The notes: a model not told the origin generated them from the letters alone. A stretch of 7,315 bases of DNA from Blastocatellia bacterium (GCA_023265235.1 JAHFUF010000156.1:1-7315); one strand, 5' to 3'; shown: positions 1-6,684, counted from the first letter of the stretch. Translations and numbers: made by a program.

Positions 1-315
1 CAAGCACTAGCAGGCTACTTAAATGGCTCTGTTGGCGAAAATTGGCAAGCACTTGGTTGGAAATCTTCTTTAGAACAAGAAAAACAAAATACATTTTCTG
101 TGTCATTTGTCTGGAAAGAAGGCAGTGATAGGAAAGAGGCTCTTTGGCAATTAGACTTACAAGCAAAAAAAGTAACACCTATTAATTCGATTGCAGAAGA
201 AGTTACACCAGTAGTCGTTCCTGCTCCTAATAATAATGCAAATGCTCAACAACAGAGTCAGCCTGTTGATAATAAAAACATTAATAATAAACAAAAAAAT
301 CAGCCTATTAAGTAA
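1..315 (+). CDS. 3' end of an unidentified protein with an Asn/Gln-rich tail (5' partial)
   Basis: The frame is open from the first base to TAA at 313-315, giving the last 104 residues of a protein that starts upstream of the window. A GTG at 100 could be read as a start, but it has no Shine-Dalgarno sequence and the same frame stays open to base 1 with similar composition, so I treat it as internal. Residues 1-70 look folded: a short helical stretch, then an alternating segment around FSVSFVWKEG and ALWQLDLQAKKVTPIN (roughly residues 32-62). This resembles the C-terminal end of periplasmic or TPR-type proteins, where a beta-strand pair ends in a 'V-x-P-x-N' motif; that is a weak memory-based resemblance. 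Residues 71-104 are a disordered, low-complexity Pro/Asn/Gln/Lys tail. It ends 21 bp before the first pilin gene, so it is probably co-transcribed with the pilin operon. Function not recognised. Confidence 0.75.
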   Translation, partial: QALAGYLNGSVGENWQALGWKSSLEQEKQNTFSVSFVWKEGSDRKEALWQLDLQAKKVTPINSIAEEVTPVVVPAPNNNANAQQQSQPVDNKNINNKQKNQPIK

Positions 316-336
316 TATTATATAAAGGTAAAAATT

Positions 337-1008
337 ATGTTACTAAACAAAAAAATTTTCACCAAAGGTTTTTCTACACTAGAAGTGTTAGTGGTACTCG
401 TTATTAGCCTCGTACTTGCGACTATTGCTGTAGCAGGATTTCGCGGGTTTAAGACTAATATAAAAACTGTTAAATCTGCCAATACATTAACTGCTTTATT
501 TCAACAAGCACGTCAACGGGCAATAACTAATCGTATTCCTCATTCAGTAACTATTGCTCGTGGTTTTGATAGTGCAGGAAAAAGAAATATAGTTAGTATT
601 AATAGCATAGATACTACTCAAACCCCTGCTAAAACTACTCTTATTCGTCAAGAATATCTTATTCAAGAAATTAGTTTTATGCGGCCAACAAATGTAACTT
701 TGCCTACTACATCAACAGCCCCTCTTCCTCCAGAAGACGTTTTTCAACCAGGTAAGACATTTATGGGGATGAATACAGCAATGATATTTTTTAATATAGA
801 TGGTTCTGTTACAAGTACAAATTATTTTCCTTCATCAAACTGCAACCCTTTTACAGGGTCTTTTTTTATTTCTGATGCCATAGGTGGTGCTACAACAACA
901 CCTAACCCTAACTTAACAAGGGTAGTTAGTCTTTATGGCTCTACTGGTGGTGTTAAAACTTGGTCATATAATAATGGAACTTATCAAACAGGTAATAAAA
1001 ATTTCTAA
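337..1008 (+). CDS. GspH/FimT-type minor prepilin (pseudopilin)
   Basis: This 223-residue protein is a minor pilin of the GspH/FimT/FimU class, an inner-membrane prepilin that is cut by prepilin peptidase and joins the tip-priming complex of a type IV pilus or type II pseudopilus. The leader is residues 1-11, with cleavage expected at K10-G11|F12 and the required Glu at +5 (E16). Residues 12 to about 35 form the hydrophobic N-terminal helix. The segment LFQQARQRAITNR (about 55-67) matches the conserved helix end of GspH/FimT proteins, where a run of Arg/Ala-rich 'AR..AI..N' leads into the globular beta domain. The FFNIDGSVT segment near residue 150 matches the usual late strand of that domain. 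The single Cys lies in SSNCNPF. The ATG at 337 is preceded by AAAGG at 324-328, 8 nt away. At 223 residues it is somewhat longer than the usual 160-200. First of four minor pilin genes; the next starts 11 bp after its stop. Confidence 0.88.
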   Translation: MLLNKKIFTKGFSTLEVLVVLVISLVLATIAVAGFRGFKTNIKTVKSANTLTALFQQARQRAITNRIPHSVTIARGFDSAGKRNIVSINSIDTTQTPAKTTLIRQEYLIQEISFMRPTNVTLPTTSTAPLPPEDVFQPGKTFMGMNTAMIFFNIDGSVTSTNYFPSSNCNPFTGSFFISDAIGGATTTPNPNLTRVVSLYGSTGGVKTWSYNNGTYQTGNKNF

Positions 1009-1013
1009 AGGAG
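1007..1013 (+). promoter_or_regulatory. Shine-Dalgarno overlapping the upstream stop codon
   Basis: AAAGGAG at 1007-1013 is the strongest ribosome-binding site of the operon and sits 6 nt before the ATG at 1020. Its first two A bases belong to the TAA stop of the GspH-type gene, so ribosomes ending that gene stop directly on the next initiation site. This suggests translational coupling of the two minor pilins. Confidence 0.8.
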
Positions 1014-1019
1014 TATTTT

Positions 1020-1595
1020 ATGGAAATTAACGTTACAAAATATTATCAAAAAGGATTTTCACTAGTTGAGCTAATTGTTACCATAGGTATTATTGTCACA
1101 TCTTTATTAGGAATAGCGGGTTTATTAGGACTATCAGTTCGTAGCAATGAAACATTTCGTCAATTAACTATTTGTAAAACCCTAGCTACAACTATTGCAG
1201 AAACCATTATAGTTTCTAAAGAATCAGGAATTATTAGCTTTGATAACCTAACAGCAACTTTTAATTCTGCTACTAAAAAGCCTGTTAAAGCTGCTGGCGC
1301 AGATAATATCTATGGCACTGCTGATGATACAGGAGATCTTACATTTACAGTTGGCCCAAATGTTGCTCTACCAGCGAGTACTCAAAAATACAATCGCACT
1401 AATGATCTTTTACTTAATCTTACTCAACAGGGATATCGCTATAGAATAGGTATTACCCCTCTTCCTAATAGTAATAATGCTCTTACTAGAATGGATGTTG
1501 AGGTTTACCCTCCTGGAGCTAACAACCTAACAGATCGAGGAGTTTATACAATCACTACAGTATTTGGACAATACCGAACTAGTCTTAATGAATAA
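1020..1595 (+). CDS. pilV: PilV/GspI-type minor prepilin
   Basis: A 191-residue minor pilin. The leader is residues 1-12 with the peptidase site K11-G12|F13 and Glu at +5 (E17), followed by a hydrophobic helix to about residue 40. Length, position between a GspH-type and a PilW-type gene, and the helix 'FSLVELIVTIGI' fit the PilV (type IV pilus) or GspI (type II secretion) family; PilV in Pseudomonas is about the same length. In the globular part, residues 93-103 read GADNIYGTADD, a 'G-x-D-x-x-x-G-T-x-D-D' segment seen from memory in many extracellular bacterial proteins and possibly a metal-binding loop. The C-terminal part (RMDVEVYPPG, then TITTVFGQYR) gives the beta strands expected of this family. 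The ATG at 1020 has a near-ideal Shine-Dalgarno sequence. The symbol is a family-level assignment; GspI is the main alternative. Confidence 0.82.
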   Translation: MEINVTKYYQKGFSLVELIVTIGIIVTSLLGIAGLLGLSVRSNETFRQLTICKTLATTIAETIIVSKESGIISFDNLTATFNSATKKPVKAAGADNIYGTADDTGDLTFTVGPNVALPASTQKYNRTNDLLLNLTQQGYRYRIGITPLPNSNNALTRMDVEVYPPGANNLTDRGVYTITTVFGQYRTSLNE

Positions 1596-1615
1596 ACTTG
1601 AATTTATCAAGCTTT

Positions 1616-1619
1616 GGAG
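1616..1619 (+). promoter_or_regulatory. Shine-Dalgarno that sets the pilW start at 1629
   Basis: GGAG at 1616-1619, within TTGGAGAAAG, lies 9 nt before the ATG at 1629. A TTG at 1614 is in the same frame and would add five residues, but it overlaps this site and has no ribosome-binding site of its own. The ATG also gives a normal 10-residue prepilin leader, so the ATG is preferred. Confidence 0.8.
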
Positions 1620-1628
1620 AAAGTAATT

Positions 1629-3059
1629 ATGTTAAATAAAAGAAAAAATATTAAAGGTTTTAGTTTAATAGAATTAGTAGTAACTTCCTCTGTATTTTTG
1701 ATTATTGTTGTTTTAAGCGGTCAGTTAATTAGATTAGCTGGTTTTGATTCACAGGTAAATACTAACCTAAATGAAGTACAGCAAAACTCTAGAGTTGCAC
1801 TGAAATTTTTAGAAAGAGATATTACTAATAATGGTGATAATTACTTAATCGGACTAGCTGGTGGGCAAGGGTTGGTTGGACCATTAATTTCTCTTAATGC
1901 CTTTAAGAATATACGTGGCTCAAATGGTCTAAACAGTGGTAATAATCTCCCTACAATGGGAAATAACAAACAGCCACTTTTTTCTCTATTACCTGTTAGA
2001 AGAGTAGATAATTTAGCTAATGGGGCTGCAAGCTCAACACCATCCCAAACAATAGCAGAAAACAGTAGTGCTGATCGTCTTACTGTAGCTTACGAGGATG
2101 AATTTTTCGTTGCTGGAACACAAGCAACTTATGCAACTATGACTGCTAGAAATAATGCTACAGCACTGACTGGTACAGGTGAAACCCCTGTTAATACAGA
2201 TGAAGAGTTTGAAGGATTTTGGACACGTCCCACTTCTGGCGTTCCTGTTCCTGTATTAAGACTTACTCCAAAGAATGTAGATACTACTGACTTATCAGGT
2301 ACTACAACTTATACAAAAATTTTTTATAACGTTAATGATGTTAAACCAGGGGATATATTTAAGCTATCTACTGGCACCACTGAAGTTTTAGCAATCGTTT
2401 CTGATAAAACCCTAGGCGGGGCTGACCAACTTAATAATCCCCCTACCCTAAAGTTTGAATTAGATGCGCTTACAATGAACCAAGCGAATAATGCAACTAG
2501 TATCGCTACTACTACTGCATCTATCCAAGCTCTAAACCCTATATCCCCAACATTTAATATAGATCGTGATAACCTACTTAATCCTCTATACCCTCTAGAC
2601 TTCTTACCAGTAACTCCAGGTACTACAGAACCTGCACCTAATACTATAAGAATAAAAGCTACAAGGGTGTTGATATATACGTATAAAGTTGATATAGGAA
2701 CTCGGGACTTAGTTCGCCGACACTACACTTATAAACCTAATAGTGACCCTGTTGGAAATGCTATGATTGATGATCCTGTTTGTCAAAATGTAGACAGATT
2801 TTGGGTTTCATTTAACCTAATTGTTCCTGCAAATCCACCTACTACAACTATCCCATCTCTTGGTAATGAGACAGATCTTGATCCAGACGCAACTCAAACA
2901 GATTATGGTAAATTACAAAACGTTCGTCGTGTAAATGTAAGTTTAATTCTACGTTCCACAGAAATTGATCGTAGGACTCGTCAACCTTCTCGTGTTGGTA
3001 TACAAGCATCTTTTTCTCCTAGAAATATTGTGTATCAAATAAATGAAAATGCTAGTTAG
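1629..3059 (+). CDS. pilW: PilW/GspJ-type minor prepilin, enlarged
   Basis: A 476-residue minor pilin of the PilW/GspJ group. The leader is residues 1-10 with cleavage at K9-G10|F11 and Glu at +5 (E15); the hydrophobic segment runs to about residue 30. The helix continues with 'NEVQQNSRVALKFLERDI' (about 50-67), the typical PilW/GspJ pattern in which an Asn-Arg-Ala-Leu helix ends in Glu-Arg-Asp. The end of the protein has 'DRFWVSFNLI' and 'RRVNVSLILRSTE', which match the PilW C-terminal strands. The middle (about 100-350) is T/N/A-rich and contains VKPGDIFKLSTG, like the 'GD-x-x-x-x-x-x-G' turn known in PilW proteins. D416, D418 and D420 with D425 form an Asp-rich loop. At 476 residues it is much longer than Pseudomonas PilW (about 270), the extra length being in the extracellular part. 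It follows the PilV-type gene by 33 bp and precedes the PilX-type gene by 21 bp. Confidence 0.82.
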   Translation: MLNKRKNIKGFSLIELVVTSSVFLIIVVLSGQLIRLAGFDSQVNTNLNEVQQNSRVALKFLERDITNNGDNYLIGLAGGQGLVGPLISLNAFKNIRGSNGLNSGNNLPTMGNNKQPLFSLLPVRRVDNLANGAASSTPSQTIAENSSADRLTVAYEDEFFVAGTQATYATMTARNNATALTGTGETPVNTDEEFEGFWTRPTSGVPVPVLRLTPKNVDTTDLSGTTTYTKIFYNVNDVKPGDIFKLSTGTTEVLAIVSDKTLGGADQLNNPPTLKFELDALTMNQANNATSIATTTASIQALNPISPTFNIDRDNLLNPLYPLDFLPVTPGTTEPAPNTIRIKATRVLIYTYKVDIGTRDLVRRHYTYKPNSDPVGNAMIDDPVCQNVDRFWVSFNLIVPANPPTTTIPSLGNETDLDPDATQTDYGKLQNVRRVNVSLILRSTEIDRRTRQPSRVGIQASFSPRNIVYQINENAS

Positions 3060-3080
3060 TTACTTATAGGAGTAATTATT

Positions 3081-6000
3081 ATGATAAAACCTTTTTTTAA
3101 AAAGCTCATTAATCCAATAAGTCAAGATCAAAAGGGTGCTACCCTTTTGATTGCTGCTTTAATTTTGGCCTTACTTACTGTATTTGTGGCAACAGCATTA
3201 ATTAATACTAGTTCATCAGGGATTAGTATTAATAATGATGCCCGCACAAAAAACTCATTCTATGCTTCTTATGCAGCACTGGAAAAGATGAGCAAAGAAT
3301 TTTCTGATGTTTTTACCGCTAACCTAAGCCCTACACCATCTCAACTTAGTACAATAAAAGCTAATGCTGAAGCACTTGCTACTGCAAATACTACTAGCAC
3401 TGATCCTGCTGTTATCGTAAAGGGTATGGTACTTAAAACAGATATTAGAAAAGCTGACTTTGCAAGTACAGGTATAACCCTAACTAATGGCCCATATTCT
3501 GGACTCAAAACACTAAGAGAAGAATATGTTTTTACTGCTACAACTACTAGTAATAGTGGTGTTACAGTACAACTTAGTCGTAGTTTGTACAATAATTTAA
3601 TACCTATTTTCCAGTTTGGGATATTTTCTACTCGCCACTTAGAGTTTTATAATGGGCCTACATTTAACTTTGGTGGTAGAGTCCATGCCAATAGAGATAT
3701 TTATTTAACTCCACAAGCTACAACTGTATTTTCTGATCGAGTAACTACTGTCGGCCAAATAACTTATGGCAAACTGCGTAATGGGTCAGATAGAAACATG
3801 ACAAATGGCTGGGTACAGTTTACTAATTCATCTGGCACTCTTGTACCTTTGACTCAAGGTAGCGTAAAAGGGAGTAGTACTGGCGCTGCTGTTCCTTATT
3901 CAATAGCAAATACAAGTGGAGGGCCTAACGTTACTCCCACAGATCCAAGACCAGGCCACCCTAGCGGGTTTAGCAATGCAACAGCATTCAACAATTTTAT
4001 TACAACTAGTATACCTGGACAGGTTTTTGTTAAAGCCCCTGTTCTGAAACTGCCTATTCAAAATACTAACAATCGTCCAATTGAGATTATTAGACGTGGG
4101 TTACAAGGAGAAGATTTTGCTACTAGTATTTTGGCACAATCTCGTTTTTATAATAAAGCTGGCCTGCGTATAACCTTGAGCGACACACAAGCACAACTTC
4201 CAGATGGTATAGGTGGAGTTCGATTGGATAGTGATAAAGATGATACCAATACAACTTATACAGATGGTCGTTTAGGCTATAAACCACAAAAATTGGGAAC
4301 CTATGAAGCCTCTCGTATTAATGGCCACCGAATCAAAGGCTGGATAAAAGTTGAAGCTCTTCAACGTCAAAACGATGGGACTATTACTTCGACAGATATA
4401 ACCAAAGCTATATTAGCATTAGGTGTGACTAAATATGATAATGGCCTGTCTGACAGAGATGAAGTACGTATTTTGGGTACTTCACCACTTACTGTACCAA
4501 CAACCTCAGGGTTTACAGGCTTTGACACAGAGCTTTCAAACTTTAATAACTTAGATGACCGCAACTCTGTCCTTTGCTTACAACATTATTCGCTTCTATC
4601 ATCAACAGCTATTACTAGAAGTGATGGAGGCAGTGCTGTTCATAATAGCTTATCTGGTGCAACAAGAAATAACCTAATTGTAGCTAGTACTCCAATTAAA
4701 ATTTCTGCATCTCCTCTTACATTTATAAATAATGCTCCTGCTTTTACTAATGCTACTGCAGCTACACCCATTTTTCCTTTGGTTGATAATGTACCTGATA
4801 CCCCAGCAAATAGTGATACGCCTGGAATTATTTATGCTGGCGGAACAATACCTGCCATAGCCGCTCTAGCTGCTACTACTACACCTCCTTCACTTGCCAC
4901 ACTTGCTACACCTGTTAGAACCAAATTATTACCATCAGGAATGCTTATTCCTTACCCAATCAATATGTATGATCAAAGGGAAGGTGGTGCGTTAGATAGT
5001 GCTCCTGCTGCTCCTAATTCAACTAACCTACACTTAAATGGCGTTATGTCTTTGATTGACATAGATATGCAAAACCTGAAAAAATTACTTACAGGTGGAT
5101 TTGATGCAGATTTTGCTAATGCTACCAGCCCTGCTATATCTTTCCGTGCTAGAAATATTTCTAGCGAAAGCAATGGATGGATTATCTATATTTCAGATCG
5201 TCGTGGGGATACTTATGATCCTACAGCTTCGCCATTAGCGACACGACAATTTGATAACTACGGTAGATATGATATGGAAACAAATTATGGTAACACAACT
5301 AGTGCAAATCCTCGTACTCCATATATTCCTGGTGCAGGTCAAACTCTTTTTGAAATAGAAGATACAAACGATAATGGTGTTATTGAGTATCCAGGCCCAA
5401 CAAACACAGAAGGTGCTCTGCCAGATCAATATATAGATGTAATAGATGCTATTACTAAAGGGCCTTGGCATCCTAATGTTACAAGGGATAATATAAGTCC
5501 TTTTACTAGTGTCTCTCAGATATTTGCTACCGGTAATCAAGATCGTACTAGAATAAGACTTGATAATGCAGCTAGTGCAATCCAAACACCTCTATTCCGT
5601 AGGGGTGTACGTCTATCAAATGGGGCTACTATATCTCCAGACCTGAGTAATTTAACTAGAGCGGCTGAAACTACTAATGATAAACCGCTAAATCTTAACA
5701 GAGGTATTACAATTGCTTGCGAAAATGCAGTATATGTTCTTGGTAACTATAACACTAGTGGTGTAAATAGTTTCCCAGCTACAGCAACAAATTTCACAGG
5801 TAATGAAGTTCCAGCAGCAATTATTTCTGACTCAGTCACTTTACTTTCTAAGGGTTGGAAAGATACTAATATGTTTACATCTCCATATGCTGTAGGAGGT
5901 CGTCCTGTTATTACAGCAAATGAAACACAATATCGTTTTGCTGCTTTTACTGGCAGAACTCGCGATGGTTTGTTTTTTGGAAATAATGACACGACACCAT

Positions 6001-6356
6001 GGGGAACTCTTGGTTTCTCTGGAACAGCAAATACCCCATTAACTCCATCAGGACTAGAAAAAGATGATGTACGCCTTTATGGCGGAGTTCATAATTTCTT
6101 AAGATACTTAGAAGATTGGAGACCCACAGGAACTTCATATAAATTAAGCTATTGTGGCTCAATTATTGATGGGTGGGATAGTTTTCAAGCAAATGGTACA
6201 TTTAAGTGCTGTAATACTGTTTATGATGCTCCTACTCGTGACTATACATTTAACACAGCATTTCAAAGTGTTGATCGTTTGCCTCCAGGAACACCAAACT
6301 TACAATACATTCTATTTACGAATTTCCGTGAGAATGTAAATCCAAAACAATTCTAG
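3081..6356 (+). CDS. pilX: giant PilX/GspK-type minor pilin with large ectodomain
   Basis: A 1091-residue protein with a PilX-type N-terminus: a basic leader (1-19), expected prepilin-peptidase site K18-G19|A20, and a hydrophobic helix to about residue 41. The +5 residue is Ile, not Glu, as in PilX and GspK, which sit at the pilus tip and cannot pair with a subunit above. The helix goes on to 'NSFYASYAALEKM' (58-70), the PilX_N pattern. The ectodomain is T/S/N-rich. Recognisable blocks are 'FGIFSTRHLEFYNGP...GGRVHANRDIYL' (179-209), 'ENAVYVLGNYN' (881-891), 'PAAIISDSVTLLSKGWKD' (911-928), 'LYGGVHNFLRYLEDW' (999-1013) and LPPGTP (1067-1072). From memory these recur in large PilX-like proteins of several phyla. 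Possible calcium loops start at D383 and D761. Cysteines are C499, C880, C1025, C1043 and C1044. Pseudomonas PilX has only about 195 residues. AGGAG at 3068-3072 lies 8 nt before the ATG. The gene ends in tandem stops, TAG TAA. An adhesive or surface-sensing tip role is inferred. Confidence 0.83.
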   Translation: MIKPFFKKLINPISQDQKGATLLIAALILALLTVFVATALINTSSSGISINNDARTKNSFYASYAALEKMSKEFSDVFTANLSPTPSQLSTIKANAEALATANTTSTDPAVIVKGMVLKTDIRKADFASTGITLTNGPYSGLKTLREEYVFTATTTSNSGVTVQLSRSLYNNLIPIFQFGIFSTRHLEFYNGPTFNFGGRVHANRDIYLTPQATTVFSDRVTTVGQITYGKLRNGSDRNMTNGWVQFTNSSGTLVPLTQGSVKGSSTGAAVPYSIANTSGGPNVTPTDPRPGHPSGFSNATAFNNFITTSIPGQVFVKAPVLKLPIQNTNNRPIEIIRRGLQGEDFATSILAQSRFYNKAGLRITLSDTQAQLPDGIGGVRLDSDKDDTNTTYTDGRLGYKPQKLGTYEASRINGHRIKGWIKVEALQRQNDGTITSTDITKAILALGVTKYDNGLSDRDEVRILGTSPLTVPTTSGFTGFDTELSNFNNLDDRNSVLCLQHYSLLSSTAITRSDGGSAVHNSLSGATRNNLIVASTPIKISASPLTFINNAPAFTNATAATPIFPLVDNVPDTPANSDTPGIIYAGGTIPAIAALAATTTPPSLATLATPVRTKLLPSGMLIPYPINMYDQREGGALDSAPAAPNSTNLHLNGVMSLIDIDMQNLKKLLTGGFDADFANATSPAISFRARNISSESNGWIIYISDRRGDTYDPTASPLATRQFDNYGRYDMETNYGNTTSANPRTPYIPGAGQTLFEIEDTNDNGVIEYPGPTNTEGALPDQYIDVIDAITKGPWHPNVTRDNISPFTSVSQIFATGNQDRTRIRLDNAASAIQTPLFRRGVRLSNGATISPDLSNLTRAAETTNDKPLNLNRGITIACENAVYVLGNYNTSGVNSFPATATNFTGNEVPAAIISDSVTLLSKGWKDTNMFTSPYAVGGRPVITANETQYRFAAFTGRTRDGLFFGNNDTTPWGTLGFSGTANTPLTPSGLEKDDVRLYGGVHNFLRYLEDWRPTGTSYKLSYCGSIIDGWDSFQANGTFKCCNTVYDAPTRDYTFNTAFQSVDRLPPGTPNLQYILFTNFRENVNPKQF
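3127..3151 (+). repeat. perfect 11-bp hairpin inside the pilX leader codons
   Basis: ATCAAAAGGGT (3127-3137) and ACCCTTTTGAT (3141-3151) are exact reverse complements around a 3-nt loop GCT. The hairpin starts 46 nt after the A of the pilX start codon and covers codons 16-24, exactly over the peptidase cleavage site. The 3' arm contains TTTT after ACCC, so it loosely resembles a weak intrinsic terminator. Whether it affects expression is unknown. Confidence 0.7.
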
Positions 6357-6388
6357 TAAAATAATACCTACTAGGTAAGTACTTAACG

Positions 6389-6427
6389 AAAAGAAGCCAC
6401 AGTCAAAATACTGTGGCTTCTTTTTTT
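6389..6427 (+). terminator. intrinsic terminator of the minor-pilin operon
   Basis: A perfect 15-bp stem, AAAAGAAGCCACAGT (6389-6403) with ACTGTGGCTTCTTTT (6410-6424), encloses the 6-nt loop CAAAAT and runs into seven T residues (6421-6427). It lies 33 nt after the pilX stop. This is a textbook Rho-independent terminator and marks the end of the operon. The A residues at the 5' base could give weak termination of transcripts coming from the other side. Confidence 0.95.
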
Positions 6428-6496
6428 GTTAGCTAAAAAATAAATATTATTGGGAATAAACAAATTAGGTAAAAATGTAAAATAAAATATCCATAT

Positions 6497-6569
6497 GTAG
6501 GGGCGAACCTATGTGTTCGCCCTTCTTAAACATCAGACAAAGAGGGCGAACACATAGGTTCGCCCCTAC
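6497..6569. repeat. nested inverted repeat (REP/BIME-like element)
   Basis: A 27-nt arm at 6497-6523 (GTAGGGGCGAACC, then TATGTGTTCGCCCT) is repeated as its exact reverse complement at 6543-6569, with a 19-nt spacer at 6524-6542. Each arm is itself a hairpin: in the left arm GGGCGAAC (6501-6508) pairs with GTTCGCCC (6515-6522) around CTATGT. The element is much more GC-rich than its AT-rich surroundings. From memory, 'GTAGGGGCGAAC..GTTCGCCC' modules are abundant intergenic repeats in cyanobacteria and several other phyla, so this is probably a dispersed REP-type or MITE-like unit. No clear target-site duplication flanks it. Confidence 0.88.
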
Positions 6570-6684
6570 TTTATTCCAGATAATGTTTAATAATTCCCAA
6601 GGTTTTGCTAATGGGTTTGAACCATTTTTCTTGCTAGTTGGTTTATAAATATGCAACCCTTTGAAAAAACTAAGAATAAACTGT

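Noticed and set aside
900..918. CCTAACCCTAAC, telomere-like repeat
   Set aside because: Only two units, and they encode Pro-Asn-Pro-Asn in the GspH-type pilin; it is coincidental.
3341..3592. Minus-strand open frame opposite the start of pilX
   Set aside because: It lies wholly inside the pilX gene, has no ribosome-binding site and gives a protein without recognisable features. The same holds for the other minus-strand frames at 4367-4564, 4973-5173, 5235-5585, 5747-5992 and 5947-6162.
5045..5063. TATGTC / GACATA 6-bp inverted repeat in pilX
   Set aside because: A 6-bp stem with a 7-nt loop is expected by chance in several kilobases, and it lies deep in coding sequence.
6154..6339. Plus-strand 61-codon frame inside the end of pilX
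   Set aside because: It is a shifted reading of the conserved C-terminal pilX codons; no start signal supports it.
6497..6569. CRISPR array or insertion-sequence ends
   Set aside because: There are only two arms and they are inverted rather than direct, with a 19-nt spacer; no transposase gene lies between or beside them.
6617..6647. TTGAAC and TTTATA as a promoter of the sigma gene
   Set aside because: The spacing of 19 nt is long and the boxes are poor in an AT-rich region, so it is not listed as a feature.
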